Shown here: positions 50,201 to 62,500 of the stretch, piece after piece
Position numbering within the stretch: position 1 is the first letter of the stretch
Layout of the letters: each line of letters opens with the position of its first letter
From: Hymenolepis diminuta
Taxonomy: Eukaryota; Platyhelminthes; Cestoda; Cyclophyllidea; Hymenolepididae
Direction of reading: 5' to 3'
Length of the DNA stretch: 64,000 nucleotides
Assembly (NCBI GenBank): GCA_900708905.1
Contig: CAADRB010000001.1
Coordinates: 5,735,224-5,799,223 of the forward strand
The notes under the pieces: model-generated
What the model was told of the DNA's origin: nothing
What the model saw: only the letters and a program-made list of their open reading frames with translations
The model's database searches: none
Translations under genes and position numbers: made by a program

Positions 50201-53200
50201 AGTAAATTTACAGTCATGTGAAAATGTGCATATTTAGAATCTTAATTTACGCTTATTCTATTGCATAAATCTATACTTAAGTCATGAAAAATGTACTATT
50301 AGCACTAATTGCATTGTTCTTGTTTTCTCTCTTTGTTTACAAAAGAAAGGGTCATAGTAATTTATTCAATAAATAAATATTAAACGTTACAATTACGTAA
50401 CTGAATGACAATAATTAGGGTTCTCCATGACTTCAGAAGAAGAATACGTAATAGCAATTTATCTATGTGTTTGTTATGTCAATAGAGATAGCTTGTCGAA
50501 CAACTTCATGGTGAAAAAGATAGCTCAGAGGATTGTAAATGAGATATAGTGAAGTTAAGTGTAGGTCTGCAGAAAGGATATTTACCCATTGAGATTGCAG
50601 ATGAACTAATTGGGTTTGACAACGGCAAAAGTCCGATCAGCCGAGTCGAACGGATTCAGAGAGTGGACAAAATCGAATTTTCTGCATCTGATATAGTTTT
50701 GGTTGCCTGCTGACAAGTCATGAGTGACACAAAGAGGCTTTGGTGTTGTACAGAGGACTAAGGTCGGACTGACTCACTGTCGGAAACAGATAGGAAAAGT
50801 AAATTAAAACGCAAAAGAATTGATTTAGAGTATATAAGTAGACATTTCTATTTCGGAAAGGTGTATTTAACATAATCACTATAAGATCTCCCACCCTTAA
50901 GATGTCTTCTCTGATCTCGACAACTTGCTGGTGGCTGTCAGATGATATAAATGTATTCAAGTGACATGATCAAGTATTTTGTTTAATTAATTGGTCAGCC
51001 AGCTCTGAATACCTTGAATATGAATCAACCAGAATCCCAGGAATGAAATCAGGAAAATTAATCTTTGAACCCTCTGAATTTTATAAAGTAAATTAGATCT
51101 CTTTTAATATGGCGGATTAATTAATGCTTTCAGATTTAAAATAAGGCAAAATGTATTACATTCTGAAATTATCAAAAGCGTATCTATGTTAGATAAATAT
51201 TCTAAAATTTAGTTAATATGCATACCAGAACGGAGTAATAATTATAAAAAGCCAGAAAGCACTCAAATAATATTTTCACATGGCTAACAAATGATTTCAA
51301 ATAATGATTGATCAGAGGGGACTAATAAAACAATTAAGAGAATACATTAAGCACAATAAGATAATAATATAAACATATATTTACTTACTGATAATGAAGT
51401 AATAATCTTTAATTTATATTAATTATCGACGCAACACGTGATGATAATAAATATTTTTAATAAAAGTGTAACGATTAGGATATCCCTTAAAATTTTAATC
51501 GAAAAACCGTTTTTTAAATTGACCTTTGAACCGAGATTAGATCAAAGGTCAATTACACTATTTCTGCTATTTTAAAGAGAATGAAACAATTTAGGCTGAT
51601 CAGTGACGCAGTTAAATTGTATGGACAAATGATTAATTAAAGATTTAGAATATCTCGTTTGAGCGTTTTATTGTATTTTAAATTTTGGTCTTTTTAAATG
51701 TAATCATGACTCCAATATCCAGAGTTTTATTGATTCTTTAATTAAAACGGAGGTCCGTTTATACAAATTCAGTACCGTTATTCTTCTAGTTGCTATGATA
51801 TATTAATATTAACATAGATTTAACAGAGCGGAAACCACTTTGCAAATAAAATTTTTAAATGTGATATCAAATATTAAACAGAAGTTGCGTTTATGTTAGA
51901 GTAAGTTAACTGGAACGTTTTAAATGACCCGTGATGTATACGGGGAAAAAATTAAACATAAACACAAATTATTAATGCTATATATTTCAGAAGATAGACT
52001 TTTATGATGACCTGCCGCTGAAATTAGAACAAGTTGTTTGACCAACGACGTTTAAATGACAGCTATAGAAAGATGTCGAAATATATTACATTAGGAAAGA
52101 TCATCTAATAATTAAATTCCATTGAACACATAACTCGGTGGAGCAATGTAAGTGGGAACAGAAATGATTGCCATCCAAACAGACATAAATTGGACATATT
52201 TATAATTTAATGATTTTAAATTTTTGAATGATATTAAGAATTTGCGCAAAGTTCGAGTTTTGAAACAGTTAAAAGAGCAAAATTTATTATATATACCATC
52301 TTTACATATTCATCTGGGTAAAGAATGCTACTTTAAAAGTGTTTGCTGTCTCAATTTTATAAAACGAATGAAAATTGAATATTTTGGACAAGAGATTTTC
52401 ATCTATTCGAACGGAAAGCCAGGAAGTTGAATTTTCTCACTTGCACTCTCCGTTAAGTAAATATTTTGTAATTCAGACCCAGAAATTCAAAATGAAATCA
52501 AATTCTTTATAATCTAATTTTAGTACCAACATATTTTAGATTCCCTTCCTTTTATCATCTACTGGATGCAATGGCATTCTCCCAATAACGAAAATATGTG
52601 AAATGCGTTTGATTCGCTTTGAATTATAATTATATAATAAATAACGTAAATAATGGAGAAAATCAAAAAGTTTCACTTTTTACTATAAAAGGCTTCAATC
52701 AGTTTTTTTAAAAAAAGCTTGGTTTTAATGTTTTAAATTTTTAACACAAATTCAATTTAAATTCCAAGTGAACATATTTCTTACTGACTAAAAATAACAT
52801 GCAAAGAATTTCGACTCAACAAGCACATCACATGTTTCTGGATTCAGGATTCAGACATAGACGGAATCTTCCTACACTTAAGTTCTCAAATGATTCCATG
52901 AGCGTTCCATGGACTAAATTAAGAATAGGTAGAAACCATAGATCCATGAGCGTTCGAACAAAAGACAGGGAGGGTGTGAATTTTGCATTCTCTTTCTTTC
53001 CGCAAAAGAAAAAGTAAGGTTTTTAGTTAGCGAAATTCAATTTCAATTCATCAGATTCTAAGAAAAACAAAAAAGAAAGCTTAAAATTTATTGGCTAAGA
53101 ATAGTGAACTAAACGCAAAAGAGGTCATCAAATTGATCGGACCGTCAGAGCTAAAATAGCCAACAGCATTAATTCTTCCCCCTGATAGTGTAAATTTCTA

Positions 53201-53675
53201 CCTTTAAAGAATTCGAGGGGAAATGTTGAAGTACTAAGGTGTAAGCAGCTGGTCGCGGTTAGGAAAACAATTTTTTGAGCTATCAACTGATTCTAATTGC
53301 TTTTGGCTTCCAGTCTCTCTTTATACGGTCGGTTTTGTCTACTCTCAAGGTAAAAATATATTTATAAAAAAATTGAATATTTTTCTCATGATGAAATTAA
53401 TATTTTATTTTATGTTTTCTTTTCACAGTTATTGAAAATTATCATTATTCTTCAATATGAGCTATTATGAATCCTGTTATAATGTACATTGTTCTAGGTG
53501 AACTGTAATAAGCTTTCGCCAAAACAGGAACTTACGCTTTACTCTTTTGATTGGGATATTAACTTGTGGGTCGTAAAAGTTGACGATAAAATATTAAAAA
53601 TAACCAAAAAACTTGAATATTTATGAAATACCATTAAATATTGATGAAGTTGAAATTATCCTGAATAAGAATGAA
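47295..53675. other. No gene supported
   Basis: Long AT-rich stretch. At 50560-50960 both strands show faintly protein-like pieces (plus: GLQKGYLPIEIADELIGFDN), possibly an old element or exon; not enough to call. Confidence 0.4.
52799..53017 (+). CDS. Small basic hypothetical ORF
   Basis: An ATG frame of 72 codons rich in Arg, His and Ser, with a short internal duplication (CCATGAGCGTTC twice, giving SMSV twice). Nothing else supports it; it may be chance. Confidence 0.15.
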   Translation: MQRISTQQAHHMFLDSGFRHRRNLPTLKFSNDSMSVPWTKLRIGRNHRSMSVRTKDREGVNFAFSFFPQKKK

Positions 53676-53680
53676 GTATT

Positions 53681-54450
53681 TCTGAAGAAACAGCGGAAAA
53701 GTCGCGATTAATTTTGAAAAAACAACAGAGACAGGTACAGTTTTCTAAATTTAAGAAAATAAAGGCCGAAAAAATTGGAAATTTTCTCACCCAAATCGTT
53801 TGCATTTCGCCCGATTTTGTCGATAAAAGTTTTATATTTGCAATTTATGCAAAAAAGAGGACACAAAGAAACGATGTGCCGAACTAAATCAAATTTTAGA
53901 AACAAGAATTTCATCCAGAAAGTTCGAAGAAAAATATGAAGCAGAATAGTGATCTTTAAAAGACTTCCACCAATATTTTATGGAAGTAAGCAGAAAAAAG
54001 GAAAAAAACAAAACAGCACCCTTAACTAGTTCCTCCGATAGTCATTTAATTGAAACCAGTGTCGAAAGTAAATGTTGTCCGGAAGAGTGTGAATGGAGAT
54101 TTTTCTTTAAAACCAAGGACAAATGCATTATTATATTTCAGACATCCAAAGTGAACGTCCAAAATTAAGAGATAGAAAAAGGGCAGGTTTTGTGAAAAAG
54201 GGGAGAAAGCCATATTAAGAAAGCTAAGAATTATGCGCAAGAACTCCTGGACGGCTGTTCATCCAAGACTTTATGGAAGTTTCCGATAAAAAGCTTCATC
54301 AATCACTCAAATACGTCTCTGATAAAGGAACTAGTCACCAAGGTGAAATAGATAACAAACAGAAGGATTTCAAACAAACCCGAAGAAGATTTTCTACAAA
54401 GAAGGAATTGTTTAATAAGGGAATTGACAATGTAAAATTATAAATATGAG
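53681..54450 (+). pseudogene. Cluster of related exon-like fragments (FMEVSxKK units)
   Basis: Three pieces in different plus frames share a motif: NFIQKVRRK near 53913, LKDFHQYFMEVSRKKEKNK from about 53961, and RLFIQDFMEVSDKKLHQ from about 54255. The middle piece continues to SDSHLIETSVESKCC and the last to a stop near 54444. A basic piece upstream (53690-53885) reads KKQQRQVQFSKFKKIKAEK. The frames do not join without splicing. This looks like tandem copies of one exon, now decaying, related to 36838-37057. Confidence 0.3.
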
Positions 54451-55338
54451 TACTTAGTAATAATTCCATTGACGAAATTATAATTTTATTTTAACTTTTT
54501 CTTCCCTTTATTACTGAAAATGATCCTTATTCCCCAAATGATTTTGAATTAGTTTATACTATATATAGTTTGATTTTAACCGTAACTGATTTTAGTTATT
54601 ATAAGAACTTGTTTTACATTCTTCTGGTTAGAATACCGGTCTGTAAATCGCAAAACTTATCAAATACCTGGGTACTGAAAACTCAAAATAACAGAATGTT
54701 ATTCTCAAGGTTGATATTAAATTCTCTATGAGGCTCTTTGAAAGATCACTTAAAAATGCGTTGGTTTGGATTTCTGTTATGCAATTATTCCTAACTCCAT
54801 GAACCGGATCCTCCAACTCCTTATTCAAACTATTTTTTGCTGTAGCTTAGCATCCGCCTGTCTGATTGTATATTGTATACTATTTAATTTATAATATATG
54901 AATATATATGCATATGTATTGCTTTTTGACCATGAAACAGGGAAAATTTAAATTGCGTGGACTATGATTTTAATCATTGGCTCTAACAGACAGTTATAAT
55001 GGTGAACATTTAAAATACGTTTATTTAATTGATACTTAATTTTTATGACTTCTAAGCAAAAATTGTGTCAAATCTAAGACTTCCATAGCGGATCTGTGAA
55101 TCTGGAAAACTAAGTTTTGTGCAAATTTCAAAAACTGAAGTAAATTCAAACTCATAAAGCCGATTGAATTTTCAATTTATTTAGACGAAATTAAAATTAA
55201 TACTTACGGTTTTACCACTGCCTTACATTAATTTGGAGATAAACAAGATTAAACTCCCTTTGATTTTCAAAAGTGCCTATTCCTTTGATTAATTGGACCC
55301 TAATTATCCCTGACTATACGCATAGTAATAATTATAAC

Positions 55339-55372
55339 CTGCCAATTAAGGTTGGGACGGAGAGTATATAAG
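55339..55372 (+). promoter_or_regulatory. Gene A promoter: CCAAT box and TATA box
   Basis: CTGCCAATTA (55339-55348) is followed by TATATAAG (55365-55372), with 26 bases from the first base of the 10-mer to the first T of TATA. The ATG is 81 bases after the TATA start. Genes B, C and D have the same arrangement. A second weak TATAAG occurs at 55382. No clear initiator is seen. Confidence 0.7.
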
Positions 55373-55445
55373 AAGGGTAATTATAAGAAGACGCATATAA
55401 TTCTGCAGTAGACTTATTAGCTGTGTTTATTTTAATTATTTGACG

Positions 55446-56348
55446 ATGATTCTTTATTCCGTGGCTTTAATAATTTCTTCCCTTCTTATTGCTACGTCAG
55501 TTCATGCTACAGTTGTGCATGAAAGATTAACGGTATGTTGACTTGCTAAATGTTGCCTTTATAGCTCAATTCGAATTTTGTTTATTTAATGCATAAAAAG
55601 GTTGTCATTATTCCATAAACATGAAACAAAGTCCTGAGCACATTTAGTTTAAGACCTGACAACAAATTGAGGCACAAATTTACAAAATATTATGGTGAAA
55701 TTTTTTTCGAACTCATTTATCGAATGTATTTATGCAGATTCAAAGTTTGGAGCAAATTTTTCATTCATTCTACAAATTCAGCCACTTGTAATGTCGCAAA
55801 AATATTTGAATAAAATGCTTTAAAATAATTCGTATAAATATATTTTGACTTCTCCTTTAGAAAGGGCAAAATTTATTATCTTATATTCATTGAGTTTTTG
55901 ACTAAATATTTTTTGACAAATTTTTCTTTAAATATTATTATTATTATTTAAATTTTTTGAAATTTTAGATAATTAAGTTAAAATATTAAAATAAATAAAA
56001 GCTTAAAAATTGTACTTTCAAATTAAAATGTAAATGATGAATTAAGGGTCAAAATATATTTAATAAATTTATTGCAACATTTATATTTAATATTTATTTT
56101 TTTCATTGTATTGTAGTTCAACTTTAAATCATTTTCATTTTTACTTAATTCCTCTGGAATAGGATCGACTAACTTCAAGCCACCGGGTTGATGAGGCTAT
56201 GAACTATTGCAATCAGCTCCTTGGTGTTCATATACGAACTAATCAGATTTCGCTCAACTCATTTCAAGCCTGTGTTCTTGAATACGTTAAGGAACTAGCC
56301 AGCCAGCTGGATGATGTTGAACTTATTTATCCTAAGACCTTTAATTGA
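55446..56348 (+). CDS. Gene A: small secreted protein, two exons
   Basis: Two exons, 55446-55532 and 56163-56348, joined by a 630-base GT-AG intron (donor ACG|gtatgt, acceptor ggaatag|GAT) in phase 0. Exon 1 gives 29 residues: a signal peptide (MILYSVALIISSLLIATSVHA, cleavage probably after HA) and TVVHERLT. Exon 2 gives 61 residues with SSHRVD near its start, cysteines at exon-2 positions 16 and 37, probable amphipathic helices around them, and the end VELIYPKTFN. The precursor is 90 residues, the mature form about 69. An AATAAA lies at 56474-56479. Exon lengths match gene C exactly and 32 of 61 exon-2 residues are identical by eye. The start is the first ATG after the TATA box. The family and function are not recognised; two spaced cysteines suggest one disulfide within a helical hairpin or a dimer (inference). 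Confidence 0.85.
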
Positions 56349-56473
56349 AAATTCTAGGCTGGTTTGTAGCCACCTACTGAATTATTCAAATTACTTTATT
56401 GAAAGTGTGAAGTTTTAATTCTATTCCACTCGATTACGTCTGTGTGATCTGCTGTATCTCTTCAACTTATACG

Positions 56474-56479
56474 AATAAA
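56474..56479 (+). promoter_or_regulatory. Gene A polyadenylation signal
   Basis: AATAAA, 126 bases past the gene A stop codon, on the coding strand. It predicts a short 3' UTR. Confidence 0.5.
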
Positions 56480-57279
56480 AGCGTAATTTAATCTTTTCGA
56501 CTTCTTAAATGATTTGCACTACGACGAAGCAATTTCGTCTCAAAAATTTGTCAGAATCAGTTCAAAGTATTGTATATATTTGGCAGATATAAATTTTATT
56601 TATTTCTTTATTATAATCAAATATAAGTACAAATTGCTAAAAACAATATACTTCATCAAGAATGATGAATAAATTACCTAACTTTCAATGAATAATAATT
56701 ACACTAATCTTATTATTTGGATTTCCGGAGGAATTAAATATTTTCTAATGGGGTATGCGACAAAACTCAAAATTATATACCTGCAGCATTAAATGCTATA
56801 TTTTAGATGTGTAAAGAGTCATCCATATTGAAACAGTTTTTTAAGGATTAAAAACCGAAGATTTGTGCAAATTTTTCTCAAAGAAGCTCAATCCACAAAT
56901 TTGGATTTTATAAAAGGTTAGAAATAACTAAATATTTATTTTAAAATAAAATGAAATCAACAAAAATTGTAATTATTATTTAATAAATGCATTAAATGGC
57001 GCTAATCAAAATATTATTATTGCAAAATACTTGCCTTGTTAATTCAATTTTACAAACGTGTTTCTGCAAAAAATTATTAAATTGTAAATTATATCTCCTC
57101 AATTGCTAAATAAAAATGAATCAGCAGTCTTTTGTCATCAAGATAATTTAAAATCTTACTTAATAGAACATTACAATATGTTCAGTTCTTCTAAAATAAG
57201 ATAAAATTAGGTGAGATTAGGTGAGGTTTTGTGGACTTGTTTTTAGTATCAATTCATGTTTGTTTACATATTTATATAC

Positions 57280-57403
57280 CGTTCCAAAATCTTCTTGAGT
57301 ATTACATACCAATCTCAAATTCATTTGTGTACTGCTCATTTGACCTACACATGTTTGATGCCCATAGGTGCACAATCGTTGAGTGAAATGCTCCTCAACC
57401 GAA
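57280..57403 (-). CDS. Candidate Cys-containing exon between genes A and B
   Basis: Minus strand, acceptor atttgtcgcacttcag|TTC and donor ACG|gtatat bound 124 bases open in one frame: SVEEHFTQRLCTYGHQTC, VGQMSSTQMNLRLVCNTQED, FGT. Three cysteines, no low complexity. It may belong to another small secreted gene in the cluster, but it does not align with A, B or C, and no signal-peptide exon or stop-containing exon was tied to it. Confidence 0.3.
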
Positions 57404-57606
57404 CTGAAGTGCGACAAATAAACACAGTTTCAATATTTCCTAAGTAGACACAATGATTTCAATCACTTATCCAAAATTAATGTTGGAGAACGCTTTTCTG
57501 AATGGATTTCAGTGTTATACAATGGTGGCAGCAAAAGATAGCCTCTTAAATACAGTCATTGCAAAACAATTTAAGAATTTTCTGCCCATTATTTCAATTA
57601 AATGTG

Positions 57607-57624
57607 ATATATATATATATATAT
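57607..57624. repeat. (AT)n microsatellite
   Basis: About nine AT units. Confidence 0.9.
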
Positions 57625-58385
57625 GATTTTAAATCAATAAAATGAAACCTTATATTTTAGCAAAAATTTGTTTCATCCCCCATTAAATACGGCAGAACAA
57701 ATGAAATTACAAATGTAAAAACTGAACATATTTATTTGGGATCTGAACCTCTAAATGACGCCGCCTTGCTTCTGGTAAACACCAGCCACAAAATTTCCCT
57801 TCTTGTACTTTTAATTGGTTTTTCCCATTAAAGTTGTTGAATAAAAATCATGTGTCTATTTGCTCTCCACCCATTGGACCAACATGTTAATTCATGTTTT
57901 ACTTTGGAAAAATATTAAACACAAATTTTGAAGTAAAACTTTATTTTATGATGAGTACATGTAAAAAGGTCTGCTATTCTATAATTCGGGAAAAAAGATG
58001 TTATAAATTGGATAATTTGAAAATATTTAAATTCAATTTAAGTCTTTACTATTTTTGTCTACCTTTTTGTTCCCAAATAAGTTTGTGTCAGGTTTGGGAA
58101 AAAGTTAATTGTTTGTTTACAGAAAACATCACCCTCAAAGGGAACATGTTGGCAGCGTTTAAAGGGTTATTATTATACCTCTTTTTCAATTTAAAAAAAT
58201 TCAATGTTTACTTTATGTTTTTTTTAATGAAAGACAGAATCATCCACAGAAAGGGATTTTATTACTAAACATCTGAGAACATATCGAAAGAACAAATCTT
58301 CTAGAAATCGGTGAAAAATTAGGAGAGGGAGAAAAGAGCAGACAAGGAAAAAGAAATTAATTTGACAAGAAGAAGAAAAGGATAT

Positions 58386-58391
58386 TTTATT
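58386..58391 (-). promoter_or_regulatory. Gene B polyadenylation signal
   Basis: AATAAA on the minus strand, starting 23 bases after the stop codon, implying a very short 3' UTR. Confidence 0.5.
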
Positions 58392-58413
58392 TTCAGAAAT
58401 CAATCGAGGTGGT

Positions 58414-58995
58414 CTAATTGTCGAAAGATGTGGGGAAAATCAATTCTTCCCGATTTCTTTCCCATGCCATTTTTTTAAGCTCATCCATTAAACATTGTTC
58501 CACGTCCTTACGAGCTATGGTCCCAGCATCAAGACGTTCCAAGCAAATATCAAAGCATTCATCCACTCTGTCACTTGAAACCAAATGAACCTAAAATCAA
58601 AATATTTATCACGTATTTATGGTATTGGTCAAATCACTTAATACTTCTAAGGCTAGAACTAAATTTAGTGAAGATCTCATAGGAAATGAAATGATTGTTC
58701 TAAAAGAACGCATTACATAAACATAGTACATTTAGAGAATATTATAAGTTCTTTTCACTCCAAATCTTTATATTATGCAGAAAATTTTTATTCGAATGTT
58801 ATGTCAGTTATCATTAACTAAAAACTTGTTAATTTATATCTATCTCCACCAATGGAAATGAACATATTTAATAGTTTTTCCTCTTAGAGTCAAAATTAGA
58901 ATCAAAACACTCACCGGTATTTTTCTGGTAGTGGTACTGCCAGTAACCATAATTATTAGACAGGTGAAAGCAATGAAACAATGAGTGGACAACAT
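58414..58995 (-). CDS. Gene B: small secreted protein, two exons
   Basis: Minus-strand gene: exon 1 58915-58995 (27 residues), exon 2 58414-58590 (58 residues and stop), intron of 324 bases in phase 0 (donor CCG|gtgagt, acceptor gattttag|GTT). Exon 1 is a hydrophobic signal sequence (STHCFIAFTCLIIMVTGS) then TTTRKIP. An upstream in-frame TTG would lengthen it, but the ATG gives a normal signal peptide. Exon 2 keeps SSDRVD, has cysteines at exon-2 positions 12, 16 and 33, and ends EELIFPTSFDN. It is three residues shorter than A and C, with the deletion between the cysteines. AATAAA lies 23 bases past the stop. It is the most divergent of the right-hand trio; the third cysteine is its own. Function unknown. 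Confidence 0.82.
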
Positions 58996-59072
58996 TATGA
59001 CTGAGGCCAATATGTGCTTAGAAAACAACCCAAACTCCGGTCAAATTTACTTAATAATAGTTCAAACTGAAA

Positions 59073-59106
59073 TTTATATATCCCTGATCTTAATGCTGAT
59101 TGGCTG
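59073..59106 (-). promoter_or_regulatory. Gene B promoter: CCAAT box and TATA box
   Basis: On the minus strand CAGCCAATCA (59106-59097) is followed by TATATAAA (59080-59073), again 26 bases from start to start. The ATG is 85 bases after the TATA start. Confidence 0.75.
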
Positions 59107-59109
59107 ACC

Positions 59110-62100
59110 ACAGGAACCGATTATTAAGAAGGCGAGAAAATTATAAAAATGGTTTTATTTGCAAGCCACTCATTATTTAGATGGGTGTAAGGAAGGGTGT
59201 TAAAAATTTCAATTGTGTTAAATAAAGGAGTTTTCTCAAAAGTAAATCTTCTGGAAGATTAAATTCAAAAAAAAATTTTTTATCAAAAGTATTCCATAAA
59301 TATGACTCGGATATATTTTTACACCCCTTATAATTTCATACTAGAGCTTAGAAATAAAACTGACCAGCAGATTCAGTAACCTATTTGATTTGAAATTATA
59401 ATACTTACCAAAATAAAGTTTTAGGTAGAAAAGCTGGGAAACTTTAAACACATAATAATATTCAGCAATTTGATAAAAATTAATACCTAAAGGTTAAAAA
59501 ATTTATTCAGTTAGAAATGACGCAAATAATTGGAGAGTGCTCTTATTAACTGCAATTCATTATCAGGAATTTAATTTTGATTGAATTGGAGATGCCCTGA
59601 GTTGTAGACTTTCTTAGTGTGTCTATTCATTTTATAATATCCTAAACTTATCTGACCCTGTGGTTCCCGGGGTCAATAATACTCAGATCTTAAGGAGTGG
59701 ATGGTTTGATAAATTACCATTTCACTACATTTGAATTTTATCAGCCAAGTGCCAAGAAACTTGCATTGAGCTTTATATATAAGACAAAATTATTTCATGA
59801 AAATGCACCATTAAAGTAAATTTAATTAAATTTAAACATTATTTTTGTGGTTTTTAAGCATGACAAACCGTTGAACACATTATATTGCGATATTTTTTGA
59901 TACACTTATTCCTTTTCTTTAATCCTCTTCAGACGATTAGAAAACAAAGCTTTGATATATCCTTTATTCCATGACTTTTTGATTTATTATTCTGCTTTTC
60001 TTTTCAAATGATCACATTTGTTTGTTTTTAACCGGACTAGCATGTCTGAATCGTGATATTTATAGTTATTAAGTACAGGGTTTAAATTTTTAATGCGCTC
60101 AATTTAATTTATGCAATTAATTTTCCCTAAAATAAGGCATGGTTAGTTAAATATAAGAGCATAAAATTTTAAGTTGTTCTAACAATTTAATAATGATAAA
60201 GTACTGTTCCGTCTTTACCCAGTCAGAAAGGATTTTTTTAATAATTTAAACCGATATTATGTTTTTGTGGTTTTAAAAATTACGACGTTTTTTCCAACAT
60301 GGCAATTTATAAATCGCTCTTCTTTATACCCCTTTGTTTTAATGTGCACAGATTCGATTTTAATTAAAATTATTTGTGTTAACCTTGCATGAGCATTGTT
60401 TGTGATCTCCGCTATTTTGAGATCATGTAAATTGCTACATTTTCGGCTTTTTAAAAGAAGAGAATTAGAATGGCTGGACTGACCAGCATACATAACCGAC
60501 CAATTAGTATTTTAGTTCTTGGATATGAATTCGATTGGTAATCCAAGGGATAAAAAATGAAATTTGATTTTCGGAACGTGAATTAATGAATTAACCACGA
60601 TGTGAATAATCCACATTCAAAAAATCAAATCCAACACTTTCTTTACATTTCCCTCTCCTTATTTTTTATTAAATTTTACCGTCCCCTTCCAACAGCTTAT
60701 ATTGTTTAAAATTTTGATAATAAATCATTTACTTCAGAAGTTCTATTTACTCATTTTCTTTCTGTTACCACTTTTTTCTCGTTTTGTGCCCAAAAGTGAT
60801 CATATAAAAGTAGGTGAATGAATACATTCTGATAATAAAAGTACTCAACGGTACAAAAAGGAGCCTGTTTACTGTTGCGTCTTAACTTAAAATTCGACAT
60901 TACAACGGTGAAACGCATGACCACTCACTTAAAGAATACGATGTCAAAAAAAGTCAATTGCCTGACCATTAAAGACTATGTACGGGGAATTCCAGAACCA
61001 ATAAAAGCGTTTCTTAAATTAAAAATCATTTTTCTGTCACATTTTTTATGTAAATGATCCATAATAATTCGCATATTTCAATTTGATTAACTTTTCCAAG
61101 TTATTTTAGTATACTAATTATAAACCGCTCATTTTGTAACCGTTGTTAATTCAAAAAATACAACAAAATAATTTATTTGTCATTAAAAATTACACCACAC
61201 TGGATTTTTATATGATGAAAAAATTAAATTAAATTGTGTTTATCACCTTATACGTGGGGAGGGAATCTAATGTTTTAAACGTATCTCAGTTGTTATATGT
61301 TATCAATGTAAACTAATTTATTACATTTCTTTATTAAACTAATTTTCAATCAATTCAGTTTAATGATAAAGGGCTTGTCATTATTTCTAAAATGACTAGT
61401 GCGTACATTTAATTTTCAATTTCATTAAAGTTAGGTTGAAGGTTTGTTATTAAAAACTGAGTCATGAAATGCCTGAGTGCCAAACCATAAACTGAATCGC
61501 AATTGATTTTAAAACAAAATAGCTTCCAATTTATAATTTTTATTTTAAAATAGTATATTTGTTTATAATTTGAGGTAGTATATATTATACTGCTTGGGCA
61601 AGAAAATGCCGAGCTACAAATTGGGGGAAATAATTTAAAGAATGGGTAGGGAGATCTTCCCATCTAGGGAGATTATATACTGCTGGTTTTTCGGAACGTC
61701 TTTGAAGTGTCTAACATTAGATTTGATGTCACTGTCGAAAATAACATTCTGAAATGTAATACCTTTCAATCAGTCAATCGTGCAATTTAAAACGCAGGCA
61801 CTGGAAGTCGTTGGTGATCTTCACGATGGTGTTACAGTAAACATTCCATGCTTCAAGAGCATTCCCTTACTAACCTTGAACATTCATCTCTTAGCACTAT
61901 TGTAGGAAGTTTGAAAAATGAGATGTTCATTACTATTAACAGATGTAAACATGTTTCTTAAATAATAAATGAGTTGAATTAAATCAAAATGTCTTTATAT
62001 TTTTTACAGTCTAAATTTGCTTAACTCCTCTGGATTTTATAAACCGATGACTTTAAAACTCTTACCATAAACTTGGGTTTTTGTATTCTGATTTTCAAAG

Positions 62101-62495
62101 TTTCTTTGACAGTCCAAATTGTCATGCATACACTTATAAAGATACACATTTAGCATTGGAACGTGATGGTTGATGTCTTTCATATATTTGTTCTAATTAT
62201 TTTTAATCATGATATAAAATGTCATCACATTCATCAAAATCGTAACGACGATATTTAAAAACAACGCAAACCGTTTGAAATGTACCATCTGTATATACGA
62301 ATAAAGACTAATAGGGCAACTCAAGTGGCAGTGAAAGCGACAATAATAACAGTTTAAGTAATTGGAGAAAGTAGGAAGTGTAAGCGGCGTCCAGTAGGAG
62401 CTTGAAGCACTTATTTGTACATTCAGTGGAGTAAAGAAGAGATAGTCAGAAGACTGTATTAAAGTAAACACACAGATCAACAAGGATTGGAAATG
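59110..62495. other. Intergenic between genes B and C
   Basis: AT-rich. The plus frame 60875-61057 starts at TTG and has a TATA-like CATATAAAAG near 60803, but no CCAAT box or signal peptide, so no gene is called. Confidence 0.45.
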
Positions 62496-62500
62496 ACCTT

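Noticed and set aside
57894..58268. 124-codon ATG frame
   Set aside because: Lacks splice or promoter support, and is rich in Phe, Leu and Lys as expected from AT-rich DNA; considered chance.
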